Source of the DNA: Arachnopeziza araneosa
Taxonomy: Eukaryota > Ascomycota > Leotiomycetes > Helotiales > Arachnopezizaceae
DNA length: 64,000 nt
NCBI GenBank assembly: GCA_003988855.1
Contig: QYAI01000055.1
Coordinates: forward strand, 222,598 to 286,597
Direction of reading: 5' to 3'
This document shows positions 58,202 to 64,000 of the stretch, in pieces (position 1 is the stretch's first letter; each line of letters starts with the position of its first letter). The notes beneath the pieces are model-generated. The model made no database searches. It saw nothing but the letters and a program-made list of their open reading frames with translations, and was not told the origin of the DNA. Both the position numbers and the translations under genes were made by a program.

Positions 58202-59772
58202 TCTTGGTCGGCGGTTTATGCAAGTAACGATGAGCTGTAGCAATATTCCAACAACGCAGCCGGGTTTTAAGCTGAGTCTCTACAGCCGAGTGAACGAACG
58301 CGGGCCGAAGTGGATTCTAATGATTATTCATAGATGATGGAGAGGTCTGTAACAGCTTCTGCAACTAAATGACTCGAGTAACTCGCCGTTTCTCGTCAAG
58401 TCCACCAAGATTTCCAATTACATCGACAGATGATTGGTAGTTTGGCGGTAGATCGCAAAGCAAAAGGAAAGGGAAAGATGTAGTTCTGCCGGTGTCCCTC
58501 GACTAATATAAAGGAAGAAGTCCAAGGTGTTGTTTGATTATTTTTCGCCGAATGTGGGCGATGAAAGACGCCAACTCCTGCCCCTGCAAAATCAAAATAA
58601 ATATGTCGGCATGTTGGAAGGCGCTTCTGTGAGAACTCTACTTGACTAAATCATTCTGCCAGAAGCTGGAATACATTAAAACAATATAACACACAGTAGA
58701 AACCCGGAAGCGAAGTGCATCGGATGCCTTCGACAAATGACAACGGGAAGAAACACGCCCATGCAAGTCATTGACCAACAAGACAGCGGTCTCATAGCTC
58801 GAAAGAGAGTGTTTCTGGTATGAGCTTCAACTGATTTACGTTGCAAGAACTATTCCGGGACTTGCGAGGCCTGCAAGAGGAGTGTTATGCCGACCTGCAG
58901 GATCGCGCGCTGCTTGCTCCTCTCCATCATTTATGGCATCCAGCAGGCTCCCGGAGTTCGAATCCCCAAATGCTCAAGAATCGACACGCTTTAACGGAAA
59001 CCACAGACAACGGAGGCCTCATTTGATACTCCAAGAGATGTTGACACGCTTTGGATCAGACTGGAGTACCAGGAATTCGGGAGCACACGGACTCTCACGT
59101 CGCAGACCTCGGGGCAAAGGGATCGGGAGAGCGCCACAGCCTACATGCCCATGTCCTGAACCCCGGGGTATGCCTCGGAAGTGGTCAAACGGCGCCTATA
59201 TGACTTGTGGGTGTGGCCGTTGGCCGGTTGTCTTGCAAGAACACACATCCAGCCGGTGACGATTCTGCTCCTTCGTCATGCATTGCGCGCCAAGAAAGCA
59301 TCAGAATAGGTATGCTGCTGCGAGGAGTAGAGTAAAGAGCGAACGGTTTAGCAAAGAAGCATCGAGTGTCGCGTATCTGCTACGCCATTGTTTGACGTGC
59401 CGTCAGACCAAACGTCGCAGGCTTCGGAGAGGTTTTGCTGCAAGTCATCAAGCTCTCTATCTGCGGATGTCAAGGTACCCATTCGACAACAGGGCCTGGC
59501 AAGATAATGAGCCATGTCGGCAACAGCAGATTTCATCTTGACCTCCCCAGGGTGGACTTATGCTTTCCAGCCCACCGGTGCATCATCGCGGCAAGTGGAA
59601 TCATCTGGGAGAGAGAGGAGATTTGAAAATGTAGAGAGACGATGCAAATGGAAAAACAGCCCACTGCTATGTGGTTTATAAGCACACTCTCTGCCTCAGC
59701 ATCGTAGGAAAGAGAGCTAGGATATTCTTGTCCGACGTGATTGTTTCCTCTCCAGCTATCGATCCTCCGCAG
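58202..59772. other. Intergenic, promoter of the sulfurase-like gene
   Basis: 1.57 kb with no recognised gene. The ORFs present are short and without family features. A GTTCGAATCC-like string at about 58956 resembles a tRNA B box but lacks a matching A box and acceptor stem. Confidence 0.45.
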
Positions 59773-61555
59773 TCAAGCCTCACATTTTTCAAACCACAGC
59801 ATCTTTCCTCCCATGTCTTCAACTAAATCCACGCCGAAAGATTCCACACTTCCACTCGGACCGATTCGGAACTGAGCCCTTCTATTTACTTCATACTGCG
59901 AGTCGACTTCATATATCTTGGCCATGAAGAAATCCCCCGACACATTCTCAAGCGTTAAGACGAACTTCCAGGTTCGATCTGTGCAGTTGATGTTCAAACT
60001 ACCCTCTTTAAGCTCGATATTCATGACTCCATAGCCTGGATGCGTATACATTCCAATGTATGAATCAAGTGGCAAGGATAGCGGCAATGGTGTCTTTGGT
60101 AATGCCGGATATAGACTTTCTTTGGTTTCTTTAGAATCATCTTCTTCCTTCTCCTTTTCGAAGTGTTCATCCCAATCAAATCGCTTCTCATCCGGAACAC
60201 AGAGTAACTCATCTATTAGTGCCCAGCATATCTTCTCATGAACTCTGTCGGCAGTCGAACTGTTCCCAAACATAACAACCCCCCACTGCAGCCGGGGGAG
60301 AAACATCATATTGCAACCGAAGCCATCGACACCGCCACTGTGATTTATGACCAGATCACCATGGTAGGTATCGATTTCCCATCCGAGGCCATACAGCTGA
60401 TGGCTCATGAATGGTTTCAGTTCGCATCCTGTCCATATTCTTGGCTTGACGAGCTCCTCATGTCCATTCGCCGAGATGGGACCTGTCTTTTGGATCATGC
60501 ACCTCAGAAACTTTGCGTAGTCTAGCACATTGCTGATCATTTCACCGGAGCCGCTGCTCTCAGGCTAGTCATAAATTAGCACTTTGGATAGCTGAGAATT
60601 GGGAGGGAACTCTGGAGCCTGAGAAATGTCTCAAGAGCAGCTGAAAATGAACGAGATGTGAGCAAACCGCTCCAAGAGCCGCTCCTAAGCTCCGGAGCTT
60701 GCATCGAGAAACCATCGGATTAGTATGGAAATAAACCTACCTGGTCGCACCATGGAATGTCGAAAAACTCCTTTCGTTCTTCATCCCAACCATATGCGCG
60801 TGCCAAATTATCAATTGCTTCCCTCTGGCGCACGTTATCCATACCATAATAAGTATTAGCCATTTCGAGTGAACTCCAGATTCTCTCGGATAGGAAGTCA
60901 CCGAGCCATTGCCCTGTCAGACTCTCGACGAGATGCGCCGCTGCTGTGTACATCACGTTACTGTACAGAAATTTTGTTCTTGGAGGATGGGTAAGAGGCA
61001 AGTTGCGCAACTTTCTAACAACAGTTTTTGGAGTGTCAGGAAACTTGGCATCAACATTGAAGCAAGCATTGTCGTGACTAGTTAGGGTTAGCAGAAGAAT
61101 CATATACTCTTTTATGGAGCCAAACTTACTCGGATAGACCGCTTCGATGTGAAAGGATATCTTCCACGGTCACTTGTTCAGTATATTTGCTATCCGAGAG
61201 CACGAAATCGTCTCTCATCAAACTAGAGACAGGTGTCTCCCACTGCACATCCGGAAATTTCTTATTGTCATCAACAAGCAGAGATACCGCAGCGGCAGTA
61301 AACGCTTTTGTCATGCTCGCACAGTTGAAGAGTGTTGCAGCCTCGACTGGCACATCGGGGAGCCTGCTGAGTCCATAGCCCTACTTTTCTTAGATGACAA
61401 ATGTAGACTTTGGGACACCTTAATACCTTTGAGATAACAGTATCACCCTGAATTACTGCAATCGAAGCTCCAGGGACTTTCCAGCGATCCAAACTTTTCA
61501 AGAACAGGGCATCGAATTCAGGCGTAAACTTTGAGTCTTTGATAAAAGCCATCAT
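59773..61555 (-). CDS. Serine beta-lactamase-like hydrolase (class C / esterase fold)
   Basis: Four exons on the minus strand: 61555-61427, 61380-61130, 61077-60741 and 60564-59773, 502 residues. Three active-site motifs are present: Ser65-Met-Thr-Lys68 (SxxK), Tyr165-Ser-Asn167 (YxN) and His314-Ser-Gly (the HSG equivalent of KTG). The last exon adds a C-terminal domain of about 190 residues after GNSSTADRVHEKICWAL, as in fungal family members. No signal peptide was seen, so it is probably cytosolic. The family includes esterases, lactonases and enzymes of secondary metabolism; substrate unknown. The third intron (176 bases) is longer than the rest. The start is the first of two adjacent ATGs, after an in-frame TTG. 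Confidence 0.87.
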
Positions 61556-63704
61556 TCGAAGATACAATTTTACTTCAGTCGTAATTACTACATGACTATA
61601 GCAAAAAACCTACGCTTTTATAATTGCAGGTCTTGATACATAAAGGTCGAGTGTACGTACGGTATTTCTCACCGTATGACTCAAGCGATCCTAAAGACTG
61701 ATGATAACCTTGATAAAGTATTGCCCAGAATTTTATGTACTACGCATACACCTTCTATCCATCACCTGACAATATTCTCGACGGATGAATGGAGCAATTC
61801 TAGCAAAGTAACACTGGCTAATGGATTGAAGAGCGATGCTCGAAAACTCGTCTCGAGCACGAGGAAATCTTGCGCAATGGACACAAAGCTTCATGTGACG
61901 CTGGAGATGTAGCTTTAAGGTATCATCTCAATTTAATCTCGGAACGTCATGCGAGACTCACTCTGGGACAAGAGTCAAGGTGCATCTCGGATCGTCTTTC
62001 CGAGAAGATACTAATTTTGTGTAGGGAGAGAGAGAAATAGAGAGGGAGGATACTGTTGTAGTTAGAGGATGCTCGAGCACTTGCGTCCGGCCAGGTATCC
62101 AGTGGTACCCTCCAAACTTGCACACCCACAGACATTCGCAGTTCGTGGTAATCTACCCCGCAAATCGAGACGTTTAATTTAGAGAGATTTGGATGCTTGG
62201 ATATCAACATGGAGACCCATGGAATGCGACCGATTGGCTATTTTCCCAAGGGAGATGAGATCGCTTGAGCAGGGACGCTGGCGCCGGTGATGGTTGAATG
62301 CGGGACAGGTTCAAAATCAGGAAGGTTCTGGCTGAAATTATGTTCTCGCATGTTAATCTAGGTGTTTGAGGAGGCGATCAGTGTCTACAAATGATGTGCG
62401 GAGACAAATACCAGGACTTCATATAGGGTTTCGGCCAGCATAACAGGAGGGCGAAGGATCAGTCACCGGTAAGCCTATGAGTTTGGTGCTCTTAGATGAA
62501 TTAATTCTTGATTCTGGCGGAATGGTGACACTTGAAACCCCGGTAGACTCGCTCCCGTAACACCCTTGAATAGAGATTAGGCTGGAGTCTTTAAAGTGCG
62601 GGAGTGTTCCTGCTTGAGATTCGGTTGAGTCTGGCTATATGTCTTTCGGTTATCATCCCTGCTGTCTAGCATTTGAAGACGATGACTAGACAACATCTCA
62701 CTTGGAAGTGAATAGTGTCGATACTATACTGCGCGAAATGTAAGGAGGAAGAAAGCGTCACACAGCAGCAACTCCGCCCACCTAGAGAGAGTTGGAGTCG
62801 AGTGAAGGTATGACACTGGGTATCATCTCCAATCTACCATCAAGTAAAGATGGACGACATACAATATTCGAAAAACGAGGACCAGGGATTCATGGTAACC
62901 TTATATCCATGTAGCACAAAGAGCCTGCATCACCGCAGAAGGTAGCGTGCAGCGGCGGCAATGCAACTGATCACGCTTCTGTCCGGCAAGCATGTGAAAA
63001 GAGGTTGTGCGACCTGCGTCAACTTTTAAGAATTCAGGATATGATAGGGCTGCTAGAATTTACAGTTCTGGCTCGCTCAGGCATCTTTGGCATGTCGAGA
63101 AACTTCCCGTTTGTTACTTGCCCACATATGCAGGTTCCTTACAACCTTTGATATGACAAGGGAAACTTAAAAGCGCAGCGCAGGTTTGATTTCAGCCTCA
63201 ACTTGACATCGCGTATGCTCAAAGTGAAGTATAGCAATTGTGAAACAGGCGCCGCCCTAGAGACCTCATAAGATGACCATGGACTATTCATCAAGCTCAA
63301 TATCTGAGGTACCATTCAGAATTAGCCTCTCAAAAAAGGCTGCGAGGACGAGGTATAGAAAGACTTTGATACATAGGCTACGGACACTGTGTCCTCGAGA
63401 CAGCGTCAAGAATTCCCCGAAAACAATCACGAGAACAATCACGAGAACCGACAGAGGCCAACATTTGTCAGAGGTCGGGCCATCTCCAACGCATCTGCCA
63501 TCTCCAACACGTAAACACGCTACACGCCGTCCAAATCTTCACCATGTCGTCTTTTTCTGCTCACTACAACTCCGGCGATGCCTTACCCTCCAACTCTTCC
63601 TCATATTCCAAAATCCTAAAGATATCTTGCAACTTGAAGACGCTCTTCCCCACCTCGCAGATACACCGCCCTCTCCCTTGCTACACGAAGATACTTGGTC
63701 CAAA
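61556..63704. other. Intergenic, no convincing gene
   Basis: 2.15 kb upstream of the hydrolase gene and of the HNH-like fragment. Short ORFs only. A 147-codon ORF at 63273-63716 is in the same frame as the HNH-like fragment but does not resemble its family until its last residues. Confidence 0.45.
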
Positions 63705-64000
63705 ATGCCTCCCTAGAATCGCTCCGCACATCGCGACGTTTATATCTTCGATTCACGCGATCGAGGTACTTCGATTGGCGGCCTGCTTCTTGCGAAAGGT
63801 GTTACAAATGCCAACTTGTACGCTATGATAGAGATTTTTACTCTCTTTAAGAGCGAATACGTTTTACGAAATGAAAGCGATATCGAGATAGTAAAGGATA
63901 ACTCTACTTTTGCCTGGGAATTATTATATTGTTTCTTCTCGTAAGTCTTTATTTAGTAGCTTTTTTCTCTAGCTGATCTATTCGTAGATCCTATTCAAAT
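63705..64000 (+). pseudogene. HNH-nuclease-like fungal protein, 5' part with premature stop, runs off window
   Basis: From the ATG at 63705 the frame reads MPP, a TAG at 63714, then NRSAHRDVYIFDSRDRGTSI and GGLLLAKGVTNANLYAMIEIF. This resembles the N-terminal region of fungal proteins carrying a C-terminal HNH endonuclease domain, where a GG...GVTN.NLY.M.EIF signature is recalled. The frame ends in CFFS followed by GTAAGT, a good intron donor at about 63952; the rest lies outside. If the TAG replaced CAG by one transition, the gene is inactivated near its start. Alternatively the real first exon is further upstream and splices past the stop. The HNH domain itself is not in the window. Confidence 0.5.

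Noticed and set aside
58880..58990. Possible tRNA because of a GTTCGAATCC-like B box
   Set aside because: No A box at the right distance and the flanks do not pair into an acceptor stem.

Overview
This 64 kb window is nuclear DNA of a filamentous ascomycete (Pezizomycotina). Genes are short and mostly compact, with introns of about 50 to 110 bases that begin GT and end AG and often carry a CTRAY-like branch site. Several products belong to families known from filamentous fungi: Atg33, the Anp1/Mnn9/Van1 mannosyltransferases, Zn2Cys6 regulators, a NIS1-type secreted protein and a GPI-anchored copper-only SOD. A plant-associated species is plausible because of the NIS1-like protein, but the window does not prove it. 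Exon structures were joined by eye from splice signals, reading frame and family resemblance. No search or RNA data was available.

Layout. 1-8.25 kb: a very large 5'-truncated gene for a low-complexity protein built of Trp-Gly motifs alternating with Lys-rich and Glu/Pro-rich blocks. 9.1-10.7 kb: a membrane-anchored DUF3445 protein. 13.0-15.5 kb: a decayed Zn2Cys6 transcription factor. 16.0-18.2 kb: a divergent pair, peroxisomal 2,4-dienoyl-CoA reductase (PTS1 SKL) and mitophagy receptor Atg33. 18.2-25.8 kb: a sparse region holding only one convincing small gene (54 codons). 25.8-29.8 kb: a flavin monooxygenase and a mitochondrial-looking unknown protein. 32.2-40.6 kb: a long Ser/Pro-rich disordered protein, a Pex4-like E2, an Anp1-type mannosyltransferase and a second disordered phospho-type protein.

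41.1-47.1 kb: a secreted Ser/Thr-rich apple-like protein, a NIS1-like small secreted protein and a six-exon multipass membrane protein. 47.4-51.0 kb: dihydropyrimidinase followed by a class A FAD monooxygenase. 52.1-52.9 kb: a GPI-anchored Cu-only SOD-like protein. 55.4-55.8 kb: a tiny three-exon gene for V-ATPase subunit f. 56.3-58.2 kb: a MOSC-less molybdenum-cofactor-sulfurase-like enzyme. 59.8-61.6 kb: a serine beta-lactamase-like hydrolase. 63.7 kb to the end: the start of an HNH-nuclease-like gene with an early stop.

Themes. Peroxisome function recurs (2,4-dienoyl-CoA reductase, Pex4-like E2), next to organelle turnover (Atg33). The middle of the window is rich in secreted or surface proteins (apple-like, NIS1-like, Cu-SOD, and Anp1 for mannan synthesis). 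The dihydropyrimidinase and FAD monooxygenase lie head to tail and could form a small catabolic pair. The strongest candidate for something undescribed is the giant WG-repeat protein at the left edge.
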